Below, one piece after another: positions 35,811-48,372 of a stretch of 64,000 nucleotides of DNA. The stretch's first letter is position 1; every line of letters begins with the position of its first letter. Source of the DNA: Sciurus carolinensis. Taxonomy: Eukaryota > Chordata > Mammalia > Rodentia > Sciuridae. The position numbers and the translations under genes were made by a program. The notes under the pieces are model-generated. The model ran no database searches. It saw only the letters and a program-made list of their open reading frames with translations, and had not been told where the DNA came from. The DNA is taken from positions 20,126,015 through 20,190,014 of the forward strand of contig NC_062218.1 of the NCBI RefSeq assembly GCF_902686445.1, in the 5' to 3' direction.

Positions 35811-37980
35811 CTGTATTTTACAATGGCATTTTCTTAAAGTTTGCCCATGTCTATACATTTAAGGGATTAAATGTATACTATTGCACTTAAACCATAAGAA
35901 CAACACCATGGAAGAGAAACAATGATATGCATAGTTTAGCTTACCCCATGTGAGGCAGATTCTGACACATTGTTCCTTGGTCCAAGCTTAATATGGCAAC
36001 AGAACCTACAGACCCTCCCACAAAAGGGAAACAGTAATGAGAGAGTTCTAGAGAGAGCCCAATCTGTATTTCCCTGTAGATGTGAACCTTTATGATAGTG
36101 AATGGTACTTAACTACTTGTATGGAGATTTGGGGAAAAGGAACTTAGTTTCTGTGGTACTTAAAAATTGGGAAGAATGGGGTGACTAAATCCTGGTACCC
36201 AAGTCTTCATGTTGTTTACTCTGATCTTTTATGAGTTACAAGAGGCTTAAATTGTTCTAGTATTCACAACTGAAGGAATCAGGAATATAAAAGATGCAGG
36301 AGCATCAGGCTTCTCAAGTGACCCCTGGAAAAGACTGAAAGAAGTCCCACTAGCAGATTGGTAAGACATGGTTGCACTGTCTTGAATCTTGTTAGTGGGA
36401 CAAGTAACTGGAGCAAGCTGAGATGATCCAGTGGAAATCACATACCCACATTATCTATTGGAGTCTGAGCTTCTAGTCACAGACAGAACAAATCACTGTG
36501 AGGCAAAGGAATCCCCTCCTTTGGTGGTTACCATCAATATTAGGGAAGACTCTGCCTTCATTGTTCCACCTTTCCCATATGCAAACACTGGAAGTGACTG
36601 ATCCAGTAGAAGAGCAGCATTTCCTCTGGGAAATATATATCCTCCTCTGCCTGCTTCAGTCCTGGAGCACAAGGAGTAAAAGATCACCATAGTTTTTTTT
36701 TTTTTTTTTTTCCACTTTATATACCTTGTTCACAAATCAAGTCTCTGCATGATTACATTTCATAAATGGAAATGAACTGGGATTTTAACTTGACAAGATA
36801 ATACGTGACCAAAGTGAAAAAAAAAAAGACAGAGAAATTGTACAAACACAGTTAATATCTGTGACCTTTGAAAAATTTAACCATTTTAATGTCATATAAG
36901 TTGAAAAAAATCAGTAGAACAGAAAGGAATTTATATATAAGAAACAGTATTACACAAAAGCATTATTTTTCAGTGTTGTAGTGTTGGCTTATTTACGTTA
37001 ATAAATATTGAATCTCTCTAACATTCCAACTGTGGGAAAATTTTTATATTCTAAGGTATACCTTGAAAATGGTTCACTTCAAACTAATTTTCATGTTACA
37101 GTACTGGAATTACACTTCTATTTTAGTATCCTTACCCAGCTGTTTCTCCCCCTTTTTTTTCCTATAATAAAAGAAGAATATATTTCTACCCACCTATATG
37201 ACATCTCCTTTTAAAGATCCTGCCATTACTGCTAACTCAATGTAATCAAAATTCAAAACCTAACCTTCTTATTGTTTCCACCTCCTGTCTTTTTGGAATG
37301 ACTTTTCAGCCTACTATTTCATTTCTGCGAGTAGTATTGCAATTCCAGCATCGGTTCAAGGCATAAAGTCACTTTGACACTTGCATTTCTTTCCATTTTG
37401 ATAGATAATATATCTCCAATATCCTTTTATGTCAGTGTCAAATATCTTCTGTGGTTAGACTTTTTTCAAAGTAACCATGGCTATAGCCATAATGAAATTC
37501 AAAAATGAAAGATTTATTCTTATTCATAGAAATCTTTCCTTGTAGTTGACCCAACTTTTAATAACAATGTTATCTCATTTAAAAATACCTTCCTGGTATT
37601 CAAGGCTTTCTACATCAGTGTTTTACGTCACTTAGTTCTCTCATTTTATTATGAAACTTTTTACACTCTAGAATGAGTTGTCGACAAACCCTTTGTTACA
37701 CTTATCTAATTTCTAATATATATTATATATATGAATATGTGTAGGTTTTATATATATGTACATGTATCTATATAAATATAAATGTTTTCATTAGTTCATT
37801 TATTATTTTTCTCCCATTTCTTTCCATTCACGAAAGAATTTATTTATTTTTATTTCTGCTTTCTATTCTCGACCATGGCACATTCTCTGACATATGAATA
37901 TTTACCATCTTTCAAAGTGAACAGAAATTTTAATGTCTTTGTTCAGTCTCATCAACTGCTTGAGTTTGTACCAACTCCTT
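35811..37980. other. No gene seen; unassigned
   Basis: The segment 36240-36690 has moderate G+C content and frames of 64-65 codons on both strands, but they are mutually overlapping and lack family motifs. A T run at 36693-36711 and AT-rich simple repeats at 37714-37775 follow. I see no splice-flanked exon. Confidence 0.45.
37714..37775. repeat. AT-rich simple repeat
   Basis: Interrupted TATATA/ATATGTGTA tract. Confidence 0.85.
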
Positions 37981-38068
37981 AGAAACACGATACTAATTTG
38001 ACATACACCCTGCTGTCATGTATATCTAAAAAGAACAAAAAAATTTTAAAAAAAAGAAACACAGTACT
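37981..38068 (+). mobile_element. Extremely short 5'-truncated young L1
   Basis: A body of about 60 bp (37995-38054) carries the L1 3' terminal motif CTGTCATGTATATCTAAAAA and an A-rich tail. Flanking direct repeats AGAAACACGATACT (37981-37994) and AGAAACACAGTACT (38055-38068) differ at two adjacent bases. The same motif ends the longer L1 tail at 51480-51815. Confidence 0.75.
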
Positions 38069-38345
38069 CACTTCTAAGAACAGAATATTTACAAACAATT
38101 TTAAACCATGCATAAAAGGAATGAAAAGGCAAAATACAGGAAAGAGTCACAACGGGAATAAAAATGGCAAGAAGAAGACAGAATTCCTGAAGTGGCAGGG
38201 AAAATGGAATGAGATTTGAACTGTTAAAAAGCCAGGGAAGTTGGAACCCAGAACTTGAATGAAGGTCTCAACCTCCAGCCCAGCTGGTTCTAGTATTATG
38301 CACACAGTGTACAGGGTGACGAGCTTAGTGCTGTGAGTTTGAAAC

Positions 38346-38653
38346 AAAGAAAGGACATTAGATTTGGAGAATATCATGCTAAGTGAAATAAGCCAAGCCC
38401 AAAAAACCAAAGGCCAAATGTTTTCCCTGATAAGTGGATGATGATATATAATGGGAATAGGGGGTGGGGAAAAATGTTGGAATGAGACAGACACCATTAC
38501 ACTATGTACATGTATGATTACACAAATGGTATGAATCTACATCGTGTCCAACCATAGAAATGAAATGATGTACCCCATTTGTGTACAATGAGTCAAAATG
38601 CATTCTGTAAAAAAAATTAAAAGATAAATAAAAAAAATAAAAGAAAGGACATT
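38346..38653 (+). mobile_element. 5'-truncated young L1, 3' end only
   Basis: The body (38360-38639) starts in the last ORF2 codons (ENIMLSEISQAQ-type sequence), passes the ORF2 end, then a GGGAATAGGGGGTGGGGA tract, and ends in an A-rich tail. A 14-bp perfect target duplication AAAGAAAGGACATT lies at 38346-38359 and 38640-38653. The coding remnant matches the end of the ORF2 at 27266, so it belongs to the same or a close L1 lineage. Confidence 0.9.
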
Positions 38654-40880
38654 GGACTTATTTACAATTGGACCAGCTGCCAGAGTCAGAGTAAAGATTG
38701 ATAATTTGGTACTGCTAAAAGAAAAAAGGAGCAAAGAGACTTGTAGTTTGTTATCACCTCATGTAAGAAGAACCTGACGGAGAAAAGATGTGATATATAG
38801 AGTCACAAGACTAGCATCACAATGTAATATGCAGAAAAGAACCTTTGCAGTTCAAAGAAAGAGAATTTCTGACCAACACACTTGTCAAGCTCTAAATATA
38901 CCAGGTAATTTCATACTGAATTGTGTTGCCTAGCTATTTGAAAATTTATTCTTGCATATCTCAGCAGAAAATGTCATATATAGTATTTTGATTGATCCCC
39001 TATAATTATCTATATTTATTAAAGTTTATAAAGTTATTTTTTCCAAAAATAACTGAACATTTCATATGCAGTTATTGATTGGAAAATGCTATTTAATGGC
39101 AGAGTACACTTTGGAATGCTATTTTGTAGGTGTTTATGTTCAGACATTCTCTAAGTTATCTGTTATCTAAATTTATGTAAACTTTGATTATCCTAATTAT
39201 AGCAGATTAAATGATCATGAAGTTCTATTTTATTTGCAATTGTTATTGAATTTTAAAAGCAACCCCATATGTCTATCATCATCTAATTTCCTAACATTAT
39301 TCTTGCTCTACCACCTAACTACACTCTGCAAAATTTCACATTATACATTAGCATATGTTTAGCATTTTTAAGCTTATCAGGAGTGTATACCCATAGAGTA
39401 TATGTAGTTTAAGATGCAGTATTACATAATGTCAGGTAATAAAACTGTATTAATGCTTTAATGAATGCATTAAGTATCTTCGTTTGGCATTCTTGCTGTC
39501 ACAAGGTCATTTAAGCATCCCCTAAGAAACCAGGTAAAATTGTCACTTTATTCTATCTCCTATGGCTAGTACAAATAAACAGTTCTAAATTTGTTAATTT
39601 TCCCCAAATCAAAGTGGATAAGCTGAGAATAATGATCATTTTATATAAAATCATATATACATAAGGAGAAGAGGAAAGTGATGAAAATAGAAAATCTAAT
39701 GGATAACATAGGTAGGGTGCTACTTGGAACAGGTCAAAGTATAAAAAAGTGATTCTTTTAAGGCTTTTTAAAGGAGAATTTAGAAGAACAGATGCTAGTC
39801 TCCACCTCAACAGAAATGTCCCAAGCAAAAGTTTAAAGGTTATGGATTCTATTGGTTATAGACAGAAGAACAATAATTGTAGACTCAGGTGGTGTCTGTG
39901 AATGCAGTAGACATGATAAAACCCTCTTGAAGTCAGTCTACATCCTGAAAACAAAAACTCCACAACTACCACCAGACTATGTCCCATGGGAGCTTCAGGT
40001 GGTCTCATTCCCTAAGTGTATTTCCCACGGAATGGAATGGAAGGACTTCCTTCTAAGTTTATTTGCCAAAAACAAAAGATTTGATACATAAAATTCAGGT
40101 CCCTATTTAAAAAAAAATGTAATTCCCACCAGTAGACTAAAACCCCCCCTCAGGCTGTCGAAGTGTACAATTATCCTTTTAGAGTTTTAGCAGTCATTCT
40201 AAAAGTAACACTTCCAACATTCATTGTTTTTGCATAAACTTTTATTTGTTTCTCTTTGCCATATGGTAGAGTTATTTTTCAGTTACATTGCATTTACACA
40301 TGGTCAAGATACTTATTTTGTTCATAGAATGTAAGCCAAGTGGACTTTTTCACTTTGGGGCAGAAACATTTAAATGTTCTCTTCTGCCATTAGATATGAT
40401 TCATAACTTCCATTCCATCAACACCAAGATTATATAGGTGACATCAGAGAGAGACTGTGATAATCATGCACAGTTGATTCCCAACACAAATGCTAGTGGA
40501 CAGACAGCGGGAGGTGGAAGTTAAACAATGCCTTATTACTAAATCTGTAGAGATTTTTAAAAAAATTTTAGCATAATGTAGTTATTCTTAATGATATCAA
40601 AATGGAAGTGACCAAGTCCTTTGAAGAAAATATCTAATAAAAAACAAGTATTAAGATAAATAAAGAAGAAAATAGATAAAGCAAAAAAATATTATAAAAG
40701 GTTCAAAAACAAAAACATCTGATAAGCAGTATCTCTTGAAAAATTGAGAATCAGAGAAGAAATATGCAAGACATTACAAAGTACAAGTTGAGGAAATTAT
40801 TATGGACCAGGAAAAAATTAAAATTTTTCTTAAAATATAAAAGTAAAAACATAAATATCAATATTCTTCAACATCCTAAT
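38654..40880. other. No gene seen; unassigned
   Basis: AT-rich sequence. A 91-codon minus frame (39553-39828) and a 79-codon plus frame (39852-40091) have no recognisable domain. The part 39000-39300 shows no simple-repeat structure and would be worth a conservation check. Confidence 0.45.
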
Positions 40881-41720
40881 ATAAATCACCGAATGAAACA
40901 AAAAAAAGAACCTGAAGAAGTAAAACAAACAAAAATTTACTAAGTTAAAATATGAAAATTTCTGTTTTGAGACCAAGTGAAAGTTTCAAAAGAAAAAAGT
41001 TCAAGAAAGGGAAAACATACATTGACAACATCATACCACTATACATTGCTGTAAAATTTTAAGAGGCAGGAGAAATTGGTTTAAAAAAGGATTAGGAATC
41101 AAAATGGTATAATATGTCTTAAACCAAAACTGGAACTTACATTGAAGAGAAGTAAACCTTTTTTGAGCGTGTGGTGAGGTACCAGGGATTGAACTCCAGA
41201 GGCGCTCAGCCATTGAGCAACATCACCAGCCCTATTTTGTATTTTATTTAGAGACAGGGTCTCACTGAGTTGCTTAGTTCCTTGCTTTTGCGGAGAATGG
41301 CTTTGAACTCCCTATTCTCCTGCCTCAGCCTCCCAAGCTGCCAGGATTACAGGCAAAAAATAAACCTTTACAACTCAGAGAGAATGTTATTTGCAACTAA
41401 GAATTACTTTTGTGGTAAATCTCCCACTCATGCAAAAGTGTCAAAAACATATTATCACTTGAGTTGCTCTAAGCAGATACTTCACCAACACTAGTGTGAA
41501 CTCTCTGAAGAAACTTCCAAAGAATGTATTCCATCAAATTGAGGTAGAAAATACAGAAAGAGGAAGATAAGGAATCCTGTAATTGTAAATAAGTGACCTT
41601 TTGTAATTCAGAGACCAACAAAATTTCAGCATGATGGACAACTAAAATGCCAAGGGGGTTAACAGTTGACAACATGGGAGGCAAGAAATGTATTTTGAGG
41701 ACAGAATTTTAAAAAGGAAG
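40881..41720 (+). mobile_element. Possible ancient L1/HAL1 fragment
   Basis: A CTCAGAGAGAATGTTATTTG block (41375) followed by AAATCTCCCACTCATGCAAA resembles the region after ORF1 in old L1/HAL1 elements. Divergence is heavy and the limits are vague. A B1-dID SINE (41153-41369) interrupts it. Confidence 0.3.
41153..41369 (-). mobile_element. B1-dID dimeric SINE, minus orientation
   Basis: Poly(T) then a reversed ID half (plus-strand GGGATTGAACTCCAGAGGCG, CTCAGCCATTGAGCAACATC), then a reversed B1 half (GAGACAGGGTCTCACTGAGT, CTCCTGCCTCAGCCTCCCAA, GGATTACAGGC). Direct repeats TAAACCTTT at 41153-41161 and 41361-41369 flank it. Confidence 0.9.
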
Positions 41721-44211
41721 AAGGATGTAAGGGAAAGAGAGAAAAAAAAATTAGAAAGTTTAGTCTTTAATATCTATGACAATAATGACCAAATTTTCAT
41801 CTCAGTCAGTGTTTGAAATTCATTCCCAAGAACATAAAATAAGCATCTGAAAGAAATGAGTCAATTATAATCTTTAATGATGACAACAAAAAATCAATAA
41901 AGATAATGTGATGATAGCATACACTGGGTTTCAGATTCAGAATATTTTCTAAGACTAAATAGTATAGTATATAGAATACGGATATTTAAAAATGATTAAA
42001 TTTTATTGAGGAAATTAGGAAATATGGAAGCAAATATTAAGTCTGCAAGCAACAAGGGATTTAAGATATCTTAAATCTCATTGTTTTAACATTAATATAT
42101 AAGATGTAAACATGCAAAGGAAAGCAAGAAAAGATAGTGAATTTAGAAGTATTGAAAGAAATAGTGTGAAAAGGAACTTAATGATTAGAAAGTTTTGACT
42201 GGAATCAGGATAAATTTACAATGATAAGAGATAAAAGAATGATTGATGGGCCTAATTTTAAGCCAAAAAGTATTCCTTATTCTTCTTATCGTGAATGTAC
42301 ATCCCTGAAACAAAGTAGTACATAATAACTAAAATAATTACTTGCTTTAATATATTATTGTATTTTTCTGAATATACTAATAAATGAATATATATTTATT
42401 ATTATTTTCTTGAGAAGAATTTGTGAATGAATATGAATGAAATTTTAAAATCTCATTTTTCACAACTTCTTACATTTTTGTGCATCTAGTGACTCTTCAT
42501 TGTGAACTCAACACAACACATCCCTCAAGGACCATTCAATTTTCAATATCCCTACAGGGTCAGCTGAGACTTTCAGATGTACTGAATTAAGTCCTGCTTC
42601 TTCTGCCCGATCATTATTTCTTCACTTCTCAACAAATGTTCGTCTTTCTTATATTAGAGTAGATGCTTCTTTGACAAATTTATATTTAGTAATGGACTCA
42701 AAAGTAGTCTGAGAAAGCATCCAATAAGATGGGATGTTTGTGCTGAGTCACTGTCCAATGACTGTGTAATGAGGGCCACATTTCTGGTTTGTCAAGCATG
42801 GATACTGCTTTTCCATGGCATGAGTTAGTAAAATATTTTTTTGAAGTGTGAACAGTGGTAAAATGTGATGATATGACAATAGAAAGAAATGCAATTTACT
42901 ACATCGATTATCATTAGTGATGTATATGAAATAGTAATTATAAAGACAGCAATAATGAAAAGCTTTTGGAGAGGTCAAAGACAATAAAAGTCCAAAGAAC
43001 TTTATTCATGAGTTTAAGTCTTTACATTATAAACAGCAAAGTTAACAACTTCTTAATGGATACTCATATACTATAGTAAGAGAATAAAGTTCAGGAATCA
43101 TAAGAGTAACTAGGTTCCCCCCAAAATTTAAATTTTCAACCTAAAATTATGCATTATAGTTATGTCCAGGACTTATGTGAAAAAATAAGACCCTGTGATA
43201 AGAGATCGAGATGTGTGGTTAATACATGTAATATTCCTGAAACCCCAGATTTTCTTGAACTCCCTGTATCTAAAGAAATGGCTCACCACTTTTTGAAGTA
43301 AAGCAGGTCCTCCTTGATTGAAAAAAATGCAGAAGTCTTCACTCTGAGGGTCAAAATATGGTCTCCTCAAGACATGTTTCTATGTTTTGGACTATAAACC
43401 ATATAATTAGGGTTAATTCAAAATGTAATCTGTCCAGTGCGATGAAAATTTTATTAAGGTCACAGGGGTCCTTAAGGGGATATAAATACTTAGAATTTAT
43501 GAAATATACCATCCAGGAAGGTGCCTAGGATACAGACAATCATGGTGATGATATGTCTCTTAAAACCTGGGGAAATTTCAGTAAGATATAAGAAAAGATT
43601 TTGAATGTTTTCACCAAAAAAATTAATAATTTTTGAGAATATATCTATGTTTAACCATATTTAACCATTATAAAGCATATTCGTGTATCAAAACATCTCA
43701 TAGTACCCCATAAAATTCTCCATTTTTATGTTTTATGGAACATTTAAAATTTTTAATTTTTAAAATCTTGGGGAAAGCAATGGTACACATTAAATAGAGC
43801 AAAAATGTGAAATTTTCCACTGCAAATATTAAAAATATGTATCAAAATTTTCAGAGAATAAGACATGCCAGCTGGGTTATACTATGTAAGTTTGAACCAC
43901 TTACCAGTTGATTATGTCCTGCAGGAGGGTCTAGATGATATTCTAGTCACCAAACTAAGGAAATGTTGAGAAGTTCCCCAACATTATTTAGAAGTTCAGT
44001 GATCAATCTGCAACTGCATTAATTGCCTCTACTTTATATTCTGTAAATTACATATCAATATACTTATATCTATGCCTATCTCTATTCTCTTTAATCAAAT
44101 TTATGTATATTCTATTTTCCCTTAATTAGAATTCTGCACTATATTTGTTCTGGATCCTACCCACTCCTGTTGACTAGACCTGAAACTCTTTGAGACACAG
44201 AATTAGGACAG
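41721..44211. other. No gene seen; unassigned
   Basis: AT-rich sequence with no exon-like frame. Frames at 42748-42984 and 43173-43370 are short and without recognisable motifs. Old repeats are likely here but too worn for me to name. Confidence 0.45.
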
Positions 44212-44305
44212 AGCATTTCATGAATTTGCATGTTATCCTTGCACAGGGGCCATACTAATCTTCTCTGTATGGTTCCAATTTTAGTATATGTGCCGAAGGG
44301 AGCAC
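44212..44305 (-). pseudogene. U6 snRNA pseudogene
   Basis: The minus strand reads as spliceosomal U6 from GTGCTCCCTTCGGC through ACATATACTAAAATTGGAAC, ATACAGAGAAGATTAG, GGCCCCTGTGCAAGGATAAC and CAAATTCATGAA. Against remembered U6 it lacks three bases after TTCGGC, has substitutions in the ACAGAGA-flanking region and in the 3' third, and its final bases and T tail are lost. There is no clear proximal sequence element or TATA box upstream (plus side after 44305). It is a dead retrocopy, not an expressed gene. Confidence 0.9.
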
Positions 44306-44629
44306 AGGACTGCATTTCAGAAACTGACTTACTAATGGCAAAGAAGAGGAAGCACTACTTAACTCACAATCATCAAGGTAACTGTAGGTATCAATTGCAT
44401 CTATGTATCTCCTCTCTCTTAATTTGTCCCTCCCTTTCTTTCTCAAAAAGGGTAGAGTGTTTGTACAATGGGGGTTACGTAATTACCATAGAACATTTAT
44501 TTTAATACTGACATTGTTTAGAATTGCCATTGCATAGGTGGAAATACAAAGGAAGAAATCACATTTTGTAGTGTTGCTATCATGTTTTCTTTTTCCTATT
44601 TACTATTTGAAAAAGATCATTTTAACAGT
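44306..44629. other. No feature seen
   Basis: A 91-codon frame starting at 44230 runs through the U6 pseudogene into this stretch. I regard it as chance. Confidence 0.5.
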
Positions 44630-44794
44630 CCATGGACCAGTTGTTCTCACAGTGTGGGTAGCCTCAGTATGACTTGCTAACTTTTTGGAAATGCAGACTG
44701 TTGAGGACTGCTCTAGAAATACAGAAGCATTCCAAGGATGGGGACTACAAATCTTGATTGATTGATAATGAATGTGTGTGTATTTAATAACTTA

Positions 44795-45037
44795 AAATTG
44801 TTTTTTTTAATTGGTACATGACAACTATGCACAATAGTGAGATTCATTTACTTGAATATAACAGAATTTGATCAATTTCATTCCCCAGCACTCTCCTTTC
44901 CCTCCTTTTCTCTGTGATTTCTCCACTCTACTCATCTCTCTTCTATTTTTATTATTTTAATTAGTACACTATGATAATATATAGAGATACATACATATGC
45001 TTGTACATTGTGTGTGTGAATAGGCTCATTTGGTAGC
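44795..45037 (-). mobile_element. L1 3' UTR fragment, minus orientation
   Basis: Poly(T) then TTGGTACATGACAACTATG and GAGATTCATTTACTTG, followed by a C/T-rich plus-strand tract (44885-44945). Reversed, this is an L1 3' UTR with a purine-rich tract and an A-tail. The 5' limit is uncertain and no target duplication was found. Confidence 0.55.
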
Positions 45038-45511
45038 TGTTATTGTTCAGATATTAGGTTAGGATTAGGGTCAAGTTTACGTTAGATGTTAGGTATCCTC
45101 CAAAAGCTCATGTGTGAGACAATACAAAAAGAATTAGAAGTAAAATGATTGGGTTATGAGAGCCTTAACCCAATCAGCGAATTAATCCCCTGTTCAGGAT
45201 TAACTGAGTGGTAACCAAAGGCAGGTAGTGTATTGCTAGAGGCAGTGGGTCATTGGGGGCATGTCTTTGGGGTGTATATTTTGTATCTGGTGAATGAGTT
45301 TCTCTCTGCTGCCTGATTATCATGTGAGCTATTCCCTCTGCCATACTTTTCTGCCATGATCTTCTACCTCACTTTGAGCCCTGAGGAATGGAGCTGCCTT
45401 CTATGGACTGGGACCTCTGAAACTATGAGCCCTCAAATAAACTTTTTCTCCTTAAAATTGTTCTTGTCAGGTCTTTTGGTCAGAGCAGTATAAAATCTGA
45501 TGAAAATAGCA
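45038..45511 (+). mobile_element. MLT1-like MaLR LTR
   Basis: It starts TGTTATTGTTCAGATATTAG and shows CCTCCAAAAGCTCATGTGTG, ATGATTGGGTTATGAGAGCC, CATTGGGGGCATGTCTTTGG, CTATGGACTGGGACCTCTGA and CAAATAAACTTTTTC (AATAAA near 45437). About 34 extra bases lie near its start (45060-45093), with repeated TTAGG-like motifs. It inserted into the MER5A-like element or the L1 tail within it. Confidence 0.75.
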
Positions 45512-45600
45512 GCCAATCTCTGTTGTAAAAAGCCCTCCAAATGAGTCTGAGGAATGCTAAAATTTGAAACCACTAATACAAACAATACACACTTCCTTAT

Positions 45601-48178
45601 TATTTGTTATTATTGTTATTACTCCACTAACCTGCTTTTCCTTACCAAGATAGAATAATATTAAATTTTACTTCTTTATTTAGCTATAAAACTTCATGAC
45701 TACAGATAAATTGTAAATCTAAAAGAACACTATTAATTTGTGTGAAACAAGAAACTTTATTTTTCTGAACAAAAGCAGTATAAAATATTATTGTGCAGTG
45801 CAACTAGAACACAACTTTGCAAAAAATTTCATAATATTTTTTCCCTCATTTTATAAGTAGTTAATTATATAGCAACTAAATTTTTTTCATCCTTCCTAAA
45901 AACAAATATAATTATGTTCAGGTAAAACAAAACACACACACATTTTCAAGTAGTATATTGATTTATAAAAGCACAGTAACTCTAATTAAAGTAAAACAAT
46001 TTAAATTTTTAATCTAGGAATTTAAATATCTTTGAAACAAAATTGGAACAAAAATAGCTTATAGAGAAATTGGGTTTGCAAACAAGGAAGGCATGTTTCA
46101 TTTCGCAACTCTGATCCTGGGTTAATATTGTATATAACCACCAACACAAAGGCAGGAAAAAATCAACTTTATTATCCACTGGGAAAAATTCATGCTGTGT
46201 TACATCAAGACAAGCTGCTTCTGCTGCATAGTAATTGGCAGCCAATAGTGGGATCCCACTGTGAATAATCCTTGTTATTTTAGATATGCCTCTCTGAGCC
46301 TCAAATTATACAAAATTTTAAAAAATCTTAACATATTTTGTTAAATGGCCTATTGAATCATTACACTGTTTTAGTTTTTATTTCTATAAATATCATAGTA
46401 CAAACCATTATTCCTTTTATTTTCCCTTTCCACACTGTATTTGGAACTTACATTGCAAGACTCATTCAGTTACTTCCGATTCTAATCACGCCTACACACA
46501 TGTTCTGACACCTGAGTAGGCAATCTTTAAACAATCTTTTTACTTTTACAAATTATTGCTTTATATTTTGAAAGTATCTTTGCACGTTCATTTGTCTTTT
46601 TGGCCAATTAAAAAGTGAACCACTTTTATGTCCAACCTGTTTTGTTGATATTTTTTTCTCAGTCATTGACTCTTGGTTATTTAGAAAGAACTTTGTTTTC
46701 ATGAAAAGGAATTTGTGAAAAGGTAAGTTTGTTTGCATTCTCTCCAAAAGTATTTAATTATTGAAGAATAGGTACCCTTACTAGGGGAAGATGAGAGAAT
46801 TTGAAACTTCTAAAATTTTCTCCCAGGAATGAACTCATCTAAACAAAGAAAATAAGAATGGTGAGAAAAGCCATCATCATGGTTTGAGGAGGGTTCCAGA
46901 AAGACTGCCATGTAATGGCGTCACACCTTCTGGTGTTCAGGAAAAGAGATATGTCAAATGTCCAACCTCATTTCTGACCAATGCATATAGGTTTGGAGAC
47001 TTTGCCACTCTACATAAGACTTCCAGGGTTTGCACAGAGATTTATGAAAAAGTTTGAAGAGATAAACAGTGCTGAAATAATTATAAATATGCAAACATTG
47101 CTTAATCCCAAGGATAACATTACATGATTCATACACTCTCTCTCTCATCCAGAAATACAATGGTTAGTTATTAGTCATGTTCACTTTATTTTATAGTAAC
47201 AACAATCCATGTTAAAACTTACTGAACTTTCAAATTAGGAAAACTGGACATATTAGAGAGAAAACAAACATCTTACTAAGAATATAGCATATTCCTAGTG
47301 TTGATGATTGTATTAAATCTTTAGATTAGCCATTGTTTCTCTATAAAAGTTTTAATCAAAATGCACAGTCCTAGAATTAGATTTTATACTGGTTTGAAGA
47401 TGAAACCATTTCAAGGCATGTTGTTGCAATACAGGGGTTTCCCAATGATTCTTTCAATTGATAGCTAAGTCTCTAGTGAGTTATAATTAAAATGATACTA
47501 AACTAGATTTTTTATGAACAGACCACAATCAGCAGAGGTAGTTATTAGAATAAAGTACAAATGCTATAATTGCTTTTTTGAAACAGTGCAGGTATTCTTC
47601 TTGATGAGTATATAGACAATCTGATTCATCATTTTTATGATTAAGTGAACACAGACTCTTAACAAAATTAGAATTTTAAAGGGCTTTTCAGGTTTCCAAT
47701 TTCACAGTTGCATAGTGTGTGATAGTCAGCCTTCTATTACTATTACAAATACCTGAGATAACCAATGTAAAATGAAGAAATGCCTTTTTAGGTCCTGGTT
47801 TTGGAAATTTTGATGTCATTCCATGGTCAACTGTCCAGTTTCTTTGGGTTTTGTAGTGGGGCAGCACATTATGGAAAGAGCACATTGTGGTGGAATCCCA
47901 TCTACCTCCTGTCCAGGAGACAACAGAAAGACAAAGGAAGACTGGTTTTCCACACTTCCCTTCTAGGATATGTCCCTAATGATCTAAAGTCACTCATAGA
48001 CTCCCATCACTTGAAGGTTTTTACTATCTAATATCCTTAAGCTGAGGACCAAGTTATTAGCATGTGGGTCTTTGGGGATACTCTAAAACAGAAATATAGC
48101 AGAGTGTAAATAACTTTTTCTGGTTTCTCTGCCTTACACAGTTCACTCATCTGGGCATTTAAAAAGCTACCATCTTCC
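45601..48178. other. No gene seen; mostly unassigned
   Basis: AT-rich. The part 47715-48110 may be a degraded copy of the old repeat type seen at 6990 and 14905. Frames of 64-78 codons here lack homology. Confidence 0.45.
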
Positions 48179-48372
48179 CCTGGTGTGGTGGCACAAGCTT
48201 GTAATCCCAGTGACTTGGGAGGCTGAAGCAGGAGGACTGCAAGTTCAAAGCCAGTCTCAGCAACTTAGTGAGGCCCTGAGCAACACCATGAAACCCTTTC
48301 TCTAAACAGAATATAAAAAAGAGCTGGGGATGTGGCTCAGTGGTTAAGGGTCCCAGTATCTTTAAAAAAAAA
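48179..48372 (+). mobile_element. B1-dID dimeric SINE
   Basis: B1 half: CTGGTGTGGTGGCACAAGCT, TGTAATCCCAGTGACTTGGG, AGGCTGAAGCAGGAGGACTG. ID half: AGCTGGGGATGTGGCTCAGT, GGTTAAGGGTCCCAGTA, with the middle of the ID half deleted, then an A tail. A younger, less diverged copy than the one at 13562. Confidence 0.9.

Larger units (their letters stand above)
44630..45600 (+). mobile_element. MER5A-like hAT transposon, split by two later insertions
   Basis: The left part (about 44630-44770) has CAGTTGTTCTCACAGTGTGG near 44639 and TTTTTGGAAATGCAGACTG. The right part (about 45512-45600) has CCAATCTCTGTTGTAAAAAG, CCCTCCAAATGAGTCTGAGG and TTTGAAACCACTAATAC, the usual 3' end. Between them lie an L1 tail (44795-45037) and a MaLR LTR (45038-45511). 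Both halves keep the consensus order, so the hAT element is the oldest. Confidence 0.6.

Noticed and set aside
36240..36692. Overlapping 64-65 codon frames in a moderately GC-rich patch, considered as an exon or retroviral internal fragment
   Set aside because: Frames occur on both strands, with no motif of a protease, polymerase, envelope or host domain that I can point to.
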